DNA of 64,000 nucleotides, taken from assembly GCF_949287625.1 (NCBI RefSeq), contig NZ_CASEGO010000002.1:1-64000 (forward strand). Reading direction: 5' to 3'. Numbering within the stretch: the first letter of the stretch is position 1; each line of letters begins with the position of its first letter. This document shows positions 42,861 to 52,164 of the stretch, in pieces. The position numbers were made by a program, and so were the translations under genes. Source of the DNA: an uncultured Brachyspira sp. GTDB lineage: Bacteria; Spirochaetota; Brachyspiria; Brachyspirales; Brachyspiraceae. The notes beneath the pieces were generated by a model that saw only the letters and a list, made by a program, of their open reading frames with translations, did no database searches and was not told the DNA's origin.

Positions 42861-42892
42861 TTATAAAAGGGCTTATATAAGCCCTTTTATAA
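42861..42892 (+). terminator. Strong terminator after the Vsp-like gene
   Basis: A 32-base perfect palindrome with arms TTATAAAAGGGCTTAT and ATAAGCCCTTTTATAA sits 22 bases after the stop. It separates the Vsp-like gene from znuB. Confidence 0.85.
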
Positions 42893-42956
42893 ACTTTCAT
42901 TTTTAAATAATTATAGTATAATATCTTAAATTATCATTATTTTTTGGAAAACTTAT

Positions 42957-43763
42957 ATGGAAATATTTCAGTATGATTTCATGCGTAAGGCTTTTATAGT
43001 AGGTATTATGCTTGCTGTAATTATACCATGCATAGGTGTAGTAGTTGTATTAAAAAGGCTTTCTATGATAGGAGATGCTATATCTCATACATCTCTTGCA
43101 GGTGCTGCCTTTGGACTTGTATTTAATATTAACCCTATAGCAGCTTCAATCATATTTTGTATATTGGCAGCTTTATCCATTGAGTTTATCAGAAAAAAAA
43201 TATCAAAATACGGAGAGATGTCAATATCAATTATAATGTCTTTATCGATAGGAATTGCTGGCATACTCTCGGGATTTGTTTCAAACAATTCTAATTTTAA
43301 CAGTTTTTTATTTGGAAGTATAGTTGCTATAAGTGATTTTGAATTAAAGTTAATAATATTAATAAGTTCAATATCTATACTTATTTTTATTTTTTTATAT
43401 AAAGAAATTTTCTATATAACATTTAATGAAAGATTAGCTAAATTATCAGGTGTTCCAGTTAATAGAATAAACTTTATATTTACAATACTTACAGCGGCAG
43501 CCGTATCAATATCCGCAAGAACTATAGGATCTTTAATAGTATCTTCAATGATGGTGGTTCCTGCTGCATGCTCTATGCAGATTGCAAACAGCTATAAAAA
43601 AACTATTATCTATGCTGTGCTTTTTAATTTATTTTTTACAATACTTGGAATATTTATTTCATACTATAAAGGATTAAAACCAGGTGCTACTATAGTTTTG
43701 ATAAGTATAATAACTTTTATAGCTATACTTTCAATAAAATCATCAAAAGTTTTTAATAAATAA
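42957..43763 (+). CDS. znuB: Zinc ABC transporter permease
   Basis: This 268-residue ABC-3 family permease has seven to eight hydrophobic segments and the family hallmarks RLSMIGDAISHTSLAGAAFG, ISIIMSLSIGIAGILSGFV and RTIGSLIVSSMMVVPAACSMQ. It completes the transporter with znuA and znuC, although a surface-protein gene and a strong terminator lie between. It must therefore have its own promoter; a TATAAT lies at 42917-42922, 35 bases before the ATG. A ribosome binding site (TTGGAAAA) precedes the start. Confidence 0.9.
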   Translation: MEIFQYDFMRKAFIVGIMLAVIIPCIGVVVVLKRLSMIGDAISHTSLAGAAFGLVFNINPIAASIIFCILAALSIEFIRKKISKYGEMSISIIMSLSIGIAGILSGFVSNNSNFNSFLFGSIVAISDFELKLIILISSISILIFIFLYKEIFYITFNERLAKLSGVPVNRINFIFTILTAAAVSISARTIGSLIVSSMMVVPAACSMQIANSYKKTIIYAVLFNLFFTILGIFISYYKGLKPGATIVLISIITFIAILSIKSSKVFNK

Positions 43764-43783
43764 TATAAGTTTATAATACATAA

Positions 43784-43812
43784 TTGACAATAAAACGATT
43801 TTAATATATTAT
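43784..43812 (+). promoter_or_regulatory. Promoter of the yedF operon
   Basis: TTGACA (43784-43789), 17 bases, TATTAT (43807-43812), 33 bases before the ATG. Confidence 0.7.
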
Positions 43813-43844
43813 TATAGTACAAAATTATTTAAGGAAGTAAGACT

Positions 43845-44414
43845 ATGAAAACTATAGACGCTAGAGGCGTGCCTTGCCCAAAACCATTAATTCTAACTAA
43901 AACTGCACTAACTAATGCAGCATTAAACGAAGAAATAGAAGTACTTATAGATGATGATGTGGCTTTCCACAATATCACAGACTTCTTAAAAAATAACGGT
44001 ATAACATACACTAATGAAGGTAAAAACTTTAAAATTGTAAAAAATAAAGAATTGTCATTGAATAACAGCAAAGAAAAATCATCAGGACCTGTAATAGCAG
44101 TAGTTGATAAAAAACTAATGGGACAGGGAAATGATGAACTTGGAGAATTATTATTAAAATCATTTTTGGGAGCATTAAAAGATGCTAATCCAAAACCTGA
44201 AGCTTTATACTGTTATAACGGCGGTGTTTATCTAGGTATTGATGAACCTTATAAAACTTTACTTCAGGAATTAAGAGATGCAGGAATTAAAATATTTTTC
44301 TGCGGTACTTGTGTTAAATTTTATGAATTAGAAGGAATTAAAGTAGAAGAACAAACTAATATGCTTGGAATTATAGAAGCTATGGCTAATGCTTCTGCTG
44401 TAATAAGAGCATAA
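43845..44414 (+). CDS. yedF: YedF: TusA-like plus DsrE-like sulfurtransferase-like protein
   Basis: This 189-residue protein joins a TusA domain (residues 1-70, DARGVPCPKPLILTKTAL with its Cys-Pro-x-Pro motif) to a DsrE/F-like domain (about 80-185, with ALYCYNGGVYLG and IKIFFCGTCVKFYELEGI). This is the YedF layout linked in genome comparisons to selenium metabolism. It is thought to relay sulfur or selenium as persulfide or perselenide. It opens a three-gene operon with a desulfurase-like enzyme and a DUF3343 protein. Confidence 0.9.
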   Translation: MKTIDARGVPCPKPLILTKTALTNAALNEEIEVLIDDDVAFHNITDFLKNNGITYTNEGKNFKIVKNKELSLNNSKEKSSGPVIAVVDKKLMGQGNDELGELLLKSFLGALKDANPKPEALYCYNGGVYLGIDEPYKTLLQELRDAGIKIFFCGTCVKFYELEGIKVEEQTNMLGIIEAMANASAVIRA

Positions 44415-44428
44415 AACTTATTTTAATT

Positions 44429-45547
44429 ATGAAAAATTATTATTTTGATAACTCTACAACTAGTTTTCCTAAACCAAAAGAAGTTGCCGAAGAGATGTAT
44501 AATTTCTTAATGAATGTAGGCGGTACCTATGGAAGAGTTAATACACAAAGAGGTAAAGAAACAACTCAGAAAATAGAAGAATGCCGAGAAATATTAGCTA
44601 AAAAATTCATAGGTACTAAAAATGATGCCAATATAATATTTACTTCTGGGGCAACTAGGTCTGTAAACGATATACTTATAGGTTTGGACTTGCATGACTG
44701 TAAAATATTGATATCAACCTTAGAGCATAATGCTACATTAAGACCAGTATATAAGTTAAATAAAAATAAAAATGTAGAATATGAAATAATACCTTCATTA
44801 GAAGGCGGTTTAATAGATATAGATGCTCTAAAAAATATAATAAAAAAAGATAAAATATCATTAGTTATAGTTAATATGGAGAGTAATATCAGCGGGGCAA
44901 TACAGCCTATAGCTAAAATTAAAGAAGCTATAGGTGATATACCTCTGCTTGTTGATGCTACTCAAGCTGTGGGAGTGCATGAAGTAAAAGCTGATGAGTG
45001 GAATGCTGATTTTATAGCATTTACTGGGCATAAAGGGCTTTTAGGACCTACTGGAACAGGCGGTTTTTATGTTAAAAATCCAGAAAAACTAAATCCCGCA
45101 TATTTCGGGGGCGGTTTTGGAGATGGATATGAAACTCCTTTTAGTGTGCCTGAAATATATGAAGCAGGAACTCCAAATACTGTTGGAATTATAGGACTCT
45201 TGGCGGCACTGAAAAACAGACCTGTTTGGAATATTACAATAGAAGATTTAGTAAGCACAATAAACAAAATAGAAAATCTTAATAAATATAAAACAGTATG
45301 GTCTAAAAATAAAGATACGCAAGGATTTGTATTTTCTATAACTACTAATTCTATAAGTATGTCGGATTTAGCTCATAAACTATATGAAGACTATAATATA
45401 GAATGCAGATATGGTTTTCATTGTGCTTTTTTGGCACATAATTTTTATAAAAATAGTAATGGTGCTATAAGATTTTCTTTCTCCCCATATACTACGAAAG
45501 AAGATTTAAAATATTTAATTAATACATTAGGAAATGAATTATGGTAA
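44429..45547 (+). CDS. Class V aminotransferase / cysteine desulfurase-like protein
   Basis: This 372-residue PLP enzyme starts YFDNSTTSFPKPKEVAEEM and has VDATQAVGV and the PLP lysine in AFTGHKGLLGPTGTGGFYV. The C terminus has CRYGFHCAFLAHNFYKN, with a cysteine where SufS-type desulfurases place the persulfide-forming residue. It resembles the desulfurase-like enzymes that accompany yedF and DUF3343 in selenium-related clusters. It may deliver sulfur or selenium from cysteine or selenocysteine. It lies 14 bases after yedF and overlaps the next gene by 7. Confidence 0.88.
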   Translation: MKNYYFDNSTTSFPKPKEVAEEMYNFLMNVGGTYGRVNTQRGKETTQKIEECREILAKKFIGTKNDANIIFTSGATRSVNDILIGLDLHDCKILISTLEHNATLRPVYKLNKNKNVEYEIIPSLEGGLIDIDALKNIIKKDKISLVIVNMESNISGAIQPIAKIKEAIGDIPLLVDATQAVGVHEVKADEWNADFIAFTGHKGLLGPTGTGGFYVKNPEKLNPAYFGGGFGDGYETPFSVPEIYEAGTPNTVGIIGLLAALKNRPVWNITIEDLVSTINKIENLNKYKTVWSKNKDTQGFVFSITTNSISMSDLAHKLYEDYNIECRYGFHCAFLAHNFYKNSNGAIRFSFSPYTTKEDLKYLINTLGNELW

Positions 45548-45762
45548 AGAGTTTTTGTTATTTACAAACACCCAGAGATTTAATTAAGGCAGAGAAAATT
45601 TTACTTGATGCTGGAATAGAAGTGGTTGTAAGACCAGCACCTGAACCTGTATTTGGCGTATGCAATATGGCTATAGATATAGAAGATAATGACAAAGTAT
45701 ATATAGTGTCATTACTTGAGGCGGCTGGTTTAGTTGTAAAGGTAAAAGATACTGAAAATTAA
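45541..45762 (+). CDS. DUF3343 putative Se/S carrier-like protein
   Basis: This 73-residue protein matches DUF3343: a beta-alpha-beta small fold with SFCYLQTPRDLIKAEKILLD, a central VVVRPAPEPVFGVCNMAIDI, and a closing strand. It has cysteines at residues 6 and 44. The family is regularly found beside yedF and selenium genes and is proposed to carry S or Se, though this is unproven. Its start overlaps the desulfurase-like gene by 7 bases, indicating coupled translation. Confidence 0.85.
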   Translation: MVKSFCYLQTPRDLIKAEKILLDAGIEVVVRPAPEPVFGVCNMAIDIEDNDKVYIVSLLEAAGLVVKVKDTEN

Positions 45763-45770
45763 AAAAATGT

Positions 45771-45810
45771 TTAAATGCTTGTTTTTTAGTAATAAAAAAT
45801 AAGCATTTAA
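45771..45810. terminator. Bidirectional terminator between yedF operon and cvpA
   Basis: TTAAATGCTT (45771-45780) pairs with AAGCATTTAA (45801-45810), with inner T- and A-runs extending the stem. T-rich sequence follows on both strands. It ends 3 bases from the cvpA stop. Confidence 0.8.
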
Positions 45811-45812
45811 TT

Positions 45813-46283
45813 TTATAATATATCTCTATTATTGATAAAATCTGATATATAATTATTCTTAAATAATCCGAATATTAAATTAATCACTTTTGATTTTTCT
45901 ATATAGTTAAAATATTCTGGAAAATAATACATAATTATCGAAGATAAAAAATAAATAATAATACAGGCGGCAAATAATACTATAGCAGCACCAATAATCC
46001 TATCAACCCAAGATAAATATATCATTTTCAAAATATCCTTTATACTTTTTTCTACCTTTGAAAGTATTATCCTTATAACAGAATAAGTAACTATTAAAGA
46101 TATAATCTTCAAAATAATAGAATGATCAAAATACTTTGACATGTGATTATATATAAGAGGTGCTATTATAAAAGAAAATATTACAGCTGCAATAGGTATA
46201 ATAATAGAGATAAGCCCCTTTGCAAAACCATATATAAATAATACAGCCAATATTATAATCAATAATGTATCAATAGTAATCAT
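45813..46283 (-). CDS. cvpA: CvpA-family membrane protein
   Basis: This 156-residue protein has four hydrophobic segments and the CvpA layout: DTLLIIILAVLFIYGFAKGLISIIIP at the start and WVDRIIGAAIVLFAACIIIYFL in the second half. CvpA supports envelope integrity and was named for colicin V production in E. coli. Its ATG overlaps the stop of the receptor gene upstream (TAATG), so translation is coupled. The three-gene unit with two MCP-like receptors is unusual for CvpA. Confidence 0.82.
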   Translation of the reverse strand: MITIDTLLIIILAVLFIYGFAKGLISIIIPIAAVIFSFIIAPLIYNHMSKYFDHSIILKIISLIVTYSVIRIILSKVEKSIKDILKMIYLSWVDRIIGAAIVLFAACIIIYFLSSIIMYYFPEYFNYIEKSKVINLIFGLFKNNYISDFINNRDIL

Positions 46284-48235
46284 TATGATTTCTTTAATAA
46301 AGCTATAATAGGAGCAAATGTAAAGCTGCTTTTCTTCCTATGTGTATTTATAATATTTGATAATGCCTCTATATCAGTATGAGAGAATGAAGAATAACTT
46401 CCTATTTTTTTAGTTATATCATTAAGTTCATCTTTAGTTTTTATTATATTGTTAAAATTATTAAATATTTTATAAATATCTTGGTTCTGATATTCTATTT
46501 TTGCATTTAAATTATTCTGAACATCAAGCATAGCAGCAATATTTTCTTTTATGGATAATACTATCAAGTTTTGATTTATCAAAATATTAGACATAACCTC
46601 ATTATACTGCTCTAAAGATTTAAAATTACTTAATTTTTTAGAATCGCTGCTGATATCAGTTTCTATTTTATTAATGAGATTGTCAATATTTGCTGTAATA
46701 TTGCTCACCTCTTCTGAAATGATTTTACAGTGATCATGTATATAAAATGAAGAGTTCTCTATTACTACTAATCCTGCAAATATATCTGTAAGCATTTTTT
46801 CTATTGCTTCTGTGCCTTTAGATATTTCAAAAGATAAAGCACCTATCTCTTTTGCCACTACAGAAAAACTCTTTCCGTAAAAACCTGCTTTAGATGCCTG
46901 TATTCCAGCATTGATAGATAAAAGATTTGTTTTATTTGTTATAGATTTTATATATTCTATTGTGCTGTATATTGCTTCTGTTATTGTACTTACATCTTTA
47001 AATTGATCTGCTGATTCTAATATAATAGTTAAAAACCTATTAGATGTTTCAATTAAACTTTCTTTTATAAGTCTTAATTCATTTTTCAAAGTCATTATTT
47101 GTTCATTAGAAAAATCAGATTCTTTCAAATTTGATATTGTCTGATTTAATACTCTGAAATGTTCCTGCATTTGGGCTTTATACTTATCAAAAAATGTAAA
47201 GATAGTATTTGTATATTTTAATCCGTCTTTTATAAGATTCTTCTTACTATTTTTTGCTTCTATTAATTTATCATTAGCCTCTAATATAGAATCTATCTTA
47301 GAACTAATAATATTATAAGCATCTTTGGTTTCTTTATCTATTTCAAATACAAACATAGATGTATCCATCAAATTCTTATCTATATTATTTAATTCTTCTG
47401 ATATTTTATCTATATTATTTAAAGTTCTCAAATTAAGATGAAGTCTATTATTTAATACACTTTCTTTCTTTATGGAATCAAGAGCATTTTTTGCAAATGA
47501 AGAAAATATTGATATAGATCTGAAAGAAGATGATATTATTATAGCAAGACCTATTCTATCAAAATCAAGCCCATTTAAAGTTCTGTCTACATATAAATAT
47601 CTTACTACTAAAATTAATGATATTGAATTAGCTATAATCATAGGAATATTCACTTTATAATTATAATTCATTATCATATCAGATAAAGCAGATATAAACA
47701 TTACAAAAATTATGAATAAAATAATATAAGATCTTAACAAGAAAAACAGCCCTCTAGGTCTTAAGAAATATGATACACTTGAAGAATCATAATAATTAAT
47801 AGTAACTGACAAAAATCTGCTTGGATATATTATCGTAAACACTATTAATACAACAGATAAAACTATACCTATTACAAATACCACATTATTCAAATTTGAT
47901 AAAGTTTTATTTCCAGATATAAAACTCTTTGTATTTATAGGCATAAGCATTACAGCAATCAGTATCAGTACATTGTCTATAGTATACATATTTAAAGCAG
48001 CCGTTTTATTAATGCCGTAAAGTTCAAAAAATATTATAATCAGAGATATAATATTATAAATAAGTATAAATGTAAGTGTAACAGAAATAGTAATATATAT
48101 AGCCTTTTTCGTTTTGATAGAAAGCAAAAGATACAGCATAATAAATACTGACATTAAAGAAATACCAATAATAGGCACTAACAATTTGAGTATCGTTATA
48201 TTATATCCTAATATTAAATTTGATAATATATTCAT
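46283..48235 (-). CDS. Multi-TM receptor with divergent MCP signalling domain, copy 2
   Basis: This 650-residue protein has about seven to eight N-terminal transmembrane helices (residues 10-245) like the 7TM sensor regions of some histidine kinases. Long coiled coils (about 265-640) follow. The MCP hairpin tip is recognisable in LSINAGIQASKAGFYGKSFSVVAKEIGALS, but canonical tips read LNAAIEAARAGExGxGFAVVAxEVRxLA. There is no HAMP domain or periplasmic ligand domain. It is 11 bases downstream of a homologous gene. CheA/CheW coupling is uncertain given the altered tip. Confidence 0.77.
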   Translation of the reverse strand: MNILSNLILGYNITILKLLVPIIGISLMSVFIMLYLLLSIKTKKAIYITISVTLTFILIYNIISLIIIFFELYGINKTAALNMYTIDNVLILIAVMLMPINTKSFISGNKTLSNLNNVVFVIGIVLSVVLIVFTIIYPSRFLSVTINYYDSSSVSYFLRPRGLFFLLRSYIILFIIFVMFISALSDMIMNYNYKVNIPMIIANSISLILVVRYLYVDRTLNGLDFDRIGLAIIISSSFRSISIFSSFAKNALDSIKKESVLNNRLHLNLRTLNNIDKISEELNNIDKNLMDTSMFVFEIDKETKDAYNIISSKIDSILEANDKLIEAKNSKKNLIKDGLKYTNTIFTFFDKYKAQMQEHFRVLNQTISNLKESDFSNEQIMTLKNELRLIKESLIETSNRFLTIILESADQFKDVSTITEAIYSTIEYIKSITNKTNLLSINAGIQASKAGFYGKSFSVVAKEIGALSFEISKGTEAIEKMLTDIFAGLVVIENSSFYIHDHCKIISEEVSNITANIDNLINKIETDISSDSKKLSNFKSLEQYNEVMSNILINQNLIVLSIKENIAAMLDVQNNLNAKIEYQNQDIYKIFNNFNNIIKTKDELNDITKKIGSYSSFSHTDIEALSNIINTHRKKSSFTFAPIIALLKKS

Positions 48236-48246
48236 ATCTATTCCTT

Positions 48247-50181
48247 TTACATTACTTTAGAATATTCATCAACTTTATCTTCTAAATCATTAGTATATTC
48301 TAAGAATCTTTTCATTTCCTCATTAAGTTTGCTCGTAACAGATTCTAAATCATTAGAAGTAGCAAGTAATTTATTCATATCCCTCATAAGATTTTTTACT
48401 TCATTATTTTCTATATATGCTTTTTCAGATATATCCATTATATAATCATTAATCTCTTCTATTTTGCCTTTTATATTAAGAAAATCATTCTCTTCATTAA
48501 CTATAATATTAGTCATATTTGATATAGAACTATACATCTTATCAGTATTTTTGATTATATTCATATTGTAATCATTTTGTTTTTCCATATTTTTATTAAA
48601 CTTATTAAGTCTGTCATAATGGTTTTTCATTTCTTCTATAAGCAAAGATACATTATTTGTAATATTGTTGCTTGAATAATTAAACTTTTTAAATATATCC
48701 TCTATTTGAAACAATAGTTTTTGCATATTATTTGTGGCATCAGAAGTCTCAGATACCAATTCAGTTACCTCTTTAGATACTACCGAAAAGTTATTATACC
48801 ATTCTCCTGCCTTTGAAGCCTGTATACTTGAGTTTATGGCAAGAGTTTTAGTTTTATCAGACATATTCATCATAAAAGAAATAATTCTATTAATTTGGAA
48901 ACTTAATTGATTAAAAGATTCTGATTTGCTGAACTCTCTAATAAAATTATTTTTTTCTTCCTCCAACTTTTTTTGGAAATCTTCAAATGAACTTACTATA
49001 TCTCTGCTTTCTGACTGAAGTTTATATATTTTTTCTACAGATTCCTGCAGTTTTAAATTTGATTCTTCAAGTGCCTTTTTCTGTAATTCTACAGATACCT
49101 GCAAATTAGGATAAGTTTCTACTAATTCATTAATTTTATCCACATTTATTTTTCCGTCATTAATTTGGAAATTTTCTATAGTTATAAATTCATTAGTATA
49201 CTCTATTACTTTATTAATATCATTTTTTAAATTATTTATTGTTGAATATGTATTTTCTACCCTATTTACCAAATTATTTACAGAATCTGAAAAATTATCC
49301 TTTAGTTCTGACAATTTTTCAGAAGTGTTTATTGCTGTATTAATAATAATAGAATCCTGAGCTTTTATGCTTTCTAAATCATAAGACTGAGTAGTTTTTT
49401 TATGTATTGCTGAAATAAATCTGCTTACAGAGAAATATATCATTATAATATTAAATATAGCATATACTAATGTAATTCTTGAAAAAGTTAAACTTGGGAA
49501 AAATAAGAAATTACTTGAATATTCCCTATATACTGAAACTCCGTTAAAATCATCAAAAAATGCTAAAGATATTAGTGATATCAATACAAGTAAATGTATA
49601 TTTTTCCTAACTTTTTTATTTACTGTTATTTCATATATAAAAGAACATATAATAACAAAACAATATATTGTAAATATAAAATCCCTGAAAACATACACAG
49701 GACCTAATTCTCCTCTGCTTTTTATACTGCGTCTCATAGTTTCATTTAAAGTAGTTATAGGATCACTAGAAGATATAAAAGCCTGAGGATATAACAAGGC
49801 TATAGCTGCCAACAATATAAATATAAACACAATTGCCACATAAAGTTTATCCAATACAAAATGGAATTTATCGCTTAATTCAAGCTGGGTCCTTATATAT
49901 GAAAGCCAAGGAATAATGGTAAGAGATAATGCCAATTGCTCAAATTTATAAAAATTTAATGATAATGGGTGATTAGGACTATATAATGATATTATTATAT
50001 TTAATGCCTCCAAAGCAGAAAATATAAAACATAAAAAACCTAAAGACAATATAATAGCCTGAGTTTCTTCATAGAGTTGAAAATATATATAAGCATATAA
50101 TATTATACCTACAATAGATATAATAGTTGCTATAACTGGGATTCCTAATTCTAATGTTATAAGAGAAAAATTGTAATTCAT
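48247..50181 (-). CDS. Multi-TM receptor with divergent MCP signalling domain, copy 1
   Basis: This 644-residue protein is a paralogue of the next gene, with seven to eight transmembrane helices (residues 10-265) and long coiled coils. The MCP-like tip reads LAINSSIQASKAGEWYNNFSVVSKEVTELVSETS. The Gln-Ala-Ser-Lys for Glu-Ala-Ala-Arg change is shared with copy 2. No HAMP domain is visible. The membrane part may sense a lipid-soluble signal or membrane state. It is the first gene of the receptor-receptor-cvpA unit; no cheW or other che gene is nearby. Confidence 0.77.
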   Translation of the reverse strand: MNYNFSLITLELGIPVIATIISIVGIILYAYIYFQLYEETQAIILSLGFLCFIFSALEALNIIISLYSPNHPLSLNFYKFEQLALSLTIIPWLSYIRTQLELSDKFHFVLDKLYVAIVFIFILLAAIALLYPQAFISSSDPITTLNETMRRSIKSRGELGPVYVFRDFIFTIYCFVIICSFIYEITVNKKVRKNIHLLVLISLISLAFFDDFNGVSVYREYSSNFLFFPSLTFSRITLVYAIFNIIMIYFSVSRFISAIHKKTTQSYDLESIKAQDSIIINTAINTSEKLSELKDNFSDSVNNLVNRVENTYSTINNLKNDINKVIEYTNEFITIENFQINDGKINVDKINELVETYPNLQVSVELQKKALEESNLKLQESVEKIYKLQSESRDIVSSFEDFQKKLEEEKNNFIREFSKSESFNQLSFQINRIISFMMNMSDKTKTLAINSSIQASKAGEWYNNFSVVSKEVTELVSETSDATNNMQKLLFQIEDIFKKFNYSSNNITNNVSLLIEEMKNHYDRLNKFNKNMEKQNDYNMNIIKNTDKMYSSISNMTNIIVNEENDFLNIKGKIEEINDYIMDISEKAYIENNEVKNLMRDMNKLLATSNDLESVTSKLNEEMKRFLEYTNDLEDKVDEYSKVM

Positions 50182-50388
50182 AAATCCTCTACAATTAAGT
50201 CAATTTACAATATATTATAAGTTAATTTTAAGATATTAAAAGTATGAAAAAAATAAAATTAACTAAAAAATAAAATATCGTTTATATAATCGGAATTAGT
50301 TTATTAAGTATTTACTTTGTATGCATCAATTTTTAACGCTATATACTGTATATTTTTATCATTATTTTTGAATATAAGTAAAAATTTG

Positions 50389-51774
50389 TTATTCGGTAAG
50401 TTTTCTAACCCATCTTTCTTTCTTAAGCATTATTACCCCTATTGTAATTTTAGCAAAGTCGGTTAATTTTGCTATGCCAAACATAGCAACAGGACCTACA
50501 GAAGTAAATTTAGCTAGTATCAAAGCCAAAGGGGCGAACATAAACAAAGATACTGGTACATCCACAGCAAAACCAAATACAGTATCCCCTCCGGACCTAG
50601 AAACCGCAAACTGAGAATTAAGATAAGTCCATACCGGCATATAACATGCTATTAATATTACTAAATTTCTAGTAATAACTTGAGCATCCGCTGTAAGTTT
50701 TGAAAATATTACAGGTATAAGTAAAGCTGATGACATCTGCACAAGTCCTACAATCAAACCGGCTATAATAGCTCCATTCATAATCCATCTTGCCTTATCT
50801 TTAGCCTCTTCAAGCTCTCCTCTTCCAAGTGTACCGCCTACTATAACCATAGTAGAAACAAATATTCCTTGAAACACAAGATAAAATATATTAGCTATTG
50901 TAAAACCAGAAGCCATGCCTGCTACAGTTTCAGCCCCTCCCCTACTATTATAAAGTGCTGTCATAAACATCTCGCTTAACCCCCAGCTTATCTCACTTAA
51001 AAATATCAAACTAGATTTTTTGAGCATAGAATAAAATACATTTAATTTTACTTTTAAAATTTCTCTAGTTCTCACATAAAATTTTTCTTTATGTAATTTT
51101 ATATAAGCTATAAATAGTATCATCTCTATTATTCTTGCTATAAGTGTAGCAATAGCAGCACCTCTCTCTTCCAGCCTTGGAGCTCCAAAATTACCGTATA
51201 TTAATATATAGTTTCCAAGAGTATTGCATAATGTAGCTATTACAGATATTATAAGCGGTATATGAGGTTTTCCTATTTCTCTATATGAAGAACCTATAGC
51301 ACCAGATATAGATATTGGTATAAATGTAAAAGCTATTATACTCATATATTTTGTGCTTGATACAAGTATAGCTTCCTGAGAAGTGTTTCCCTTGGTCATC
51401 AAACGCATAAATATTTCCGGATTAATAAGCATTAGTACCATATAAATAATAGAAATAAAAAGCGGAAGTATCACTTTAAATCTAAAAGCCTGCTGCATAC
51501 CTTCTTTATTATCTGCCCCATTATTTTGAGCCATATATATACCGCCTGCTCCATAACAGGTATTAAGTATAACAAGATATATAAAGTTTAATTGATTAGA
51601 TACATTTACAGCAGCCATTTTTATATCGCCAAGTTCTGCCACCATGAAATTATCTATTAATGACACCATACCCATTGTAAGCTGCTGAAGCATTACTGGT
51701 ACTGCAATAGATATGCATAACTTATAAAAGTCAAAATTTCCAAAAAGTGTTTTCTTTTTATTAATAGAATTCAT
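50389..51774 (-). CDS. MATE-family efflux transporter
   Basis: This 461-residue inner-membrane protein has twelve hydrophobic segments in two halves and MATE landmarks: IAVPVMLQQLTMGMVSLIDNFMVAELGD, GAIGSSYREIGKPHIPLI, and the second-half SEISWGLSEMFMTALYNSRGGAETVAGMAS. MATE proteins export drugs or metabolites in exchange for sodium or protons. Monocistronic. The gap of about 200 bases to its left (50182-50388) is AT-rich with nothing recognisable. Confidence 0.92.
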   Translation of the reverse strand: MNSINKKKTLFGNFDFYKLCISIAVPVMLQQLTMGMVSLIDNFMVAELGDIKMAAVNVSNQLNFIYLVILNTCYGAGGIYMAQNNGADNKEGMQQAFRFKVILPLFISIIYMVLMLINPEIFMRLMTKGNTSQEAILVSSTKYMSIIAFTFIPISISGAIGSSYREIGKPHIPLIISVIATLCNTLGNYILIYGNFGAPRLEERGAAIATLIARIIEMILFIAYIKLHKEKFYVRTREILKVKLNVFYSMLKKSSLIFLSEISWGLSEMFMTALYNSRGGAETVAGMASGFTIANIFYLVFQGIFVSTMVIVGGTLGRGELEEAKDKARWIMNGAIIAGLIVGLVQMSSALLIPVIFSKLTADAQVITRNLVILIACYMPVWTYLNSQFAVSRSGGDTVFGFAVDVPVSLFMFAPLALILAKFTSVGPVAMFGIAKLTDFAKITIGVIMLKKERWVRKLTE

Positions 51775-51912
51775 AATATAATCTCTAAAAAAACATTATT
51801 CTGATAAATAAAAACGTGAAATAATATATAACTAATTATATATTTGTCAATATGTTTTAATAATTTTTTATAGAAAAGTAAAATAAATAAAATATTAAAA
51901 TAATGTATTTTA

Positions 51913-51941
51913 TTGACAAATTCTAAAATATAATGTATATA
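51913..51941 (+). promoter_or_regulatory. Promoter of the GT61 gene
   Basis: TTGACA (51913-51918), 17 bases, TATATA (51936-51941). It predicts a leader of about 215 bases that contains a pentanucleotide repeat. Confidence 0.6.
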
Positions 51942-51989
51942 TTAATTAATTCTTAAAAAACAATTAATATATAGGATTTTTGTATGTTA

Positions 51990-52017
51990 ATCGCATCGCA
52001 TCGCATCGCATCGCATC
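51990..52017 (+). repeat. Pentanucleotide tandem repeat (ATCGC)5
   Basis: Five full ATCGC units plus ATC stand in the leader of the GT61 gene, 147 bases before its start codon. The unit is far richer in G and C than its surroundings. Slippage could change leader length. Fusion of the small leader ORF (from 51984) to the enzyme is blocked by a TAA at 52132-52134. Confidence 0.85.
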
Positions 52018-52164
52018 TAAATAAATTAATTTCTTATATTATTAATTGTCATATCATACAATACCTAATTGTAAAATATTTTATTAATCTGGAAAATTAT
52101 ATAAAATATTTTTTTAGTAGTTTTATCAATTTAAATAGTGTTAATAAAATTTTTAGGAGAGATA

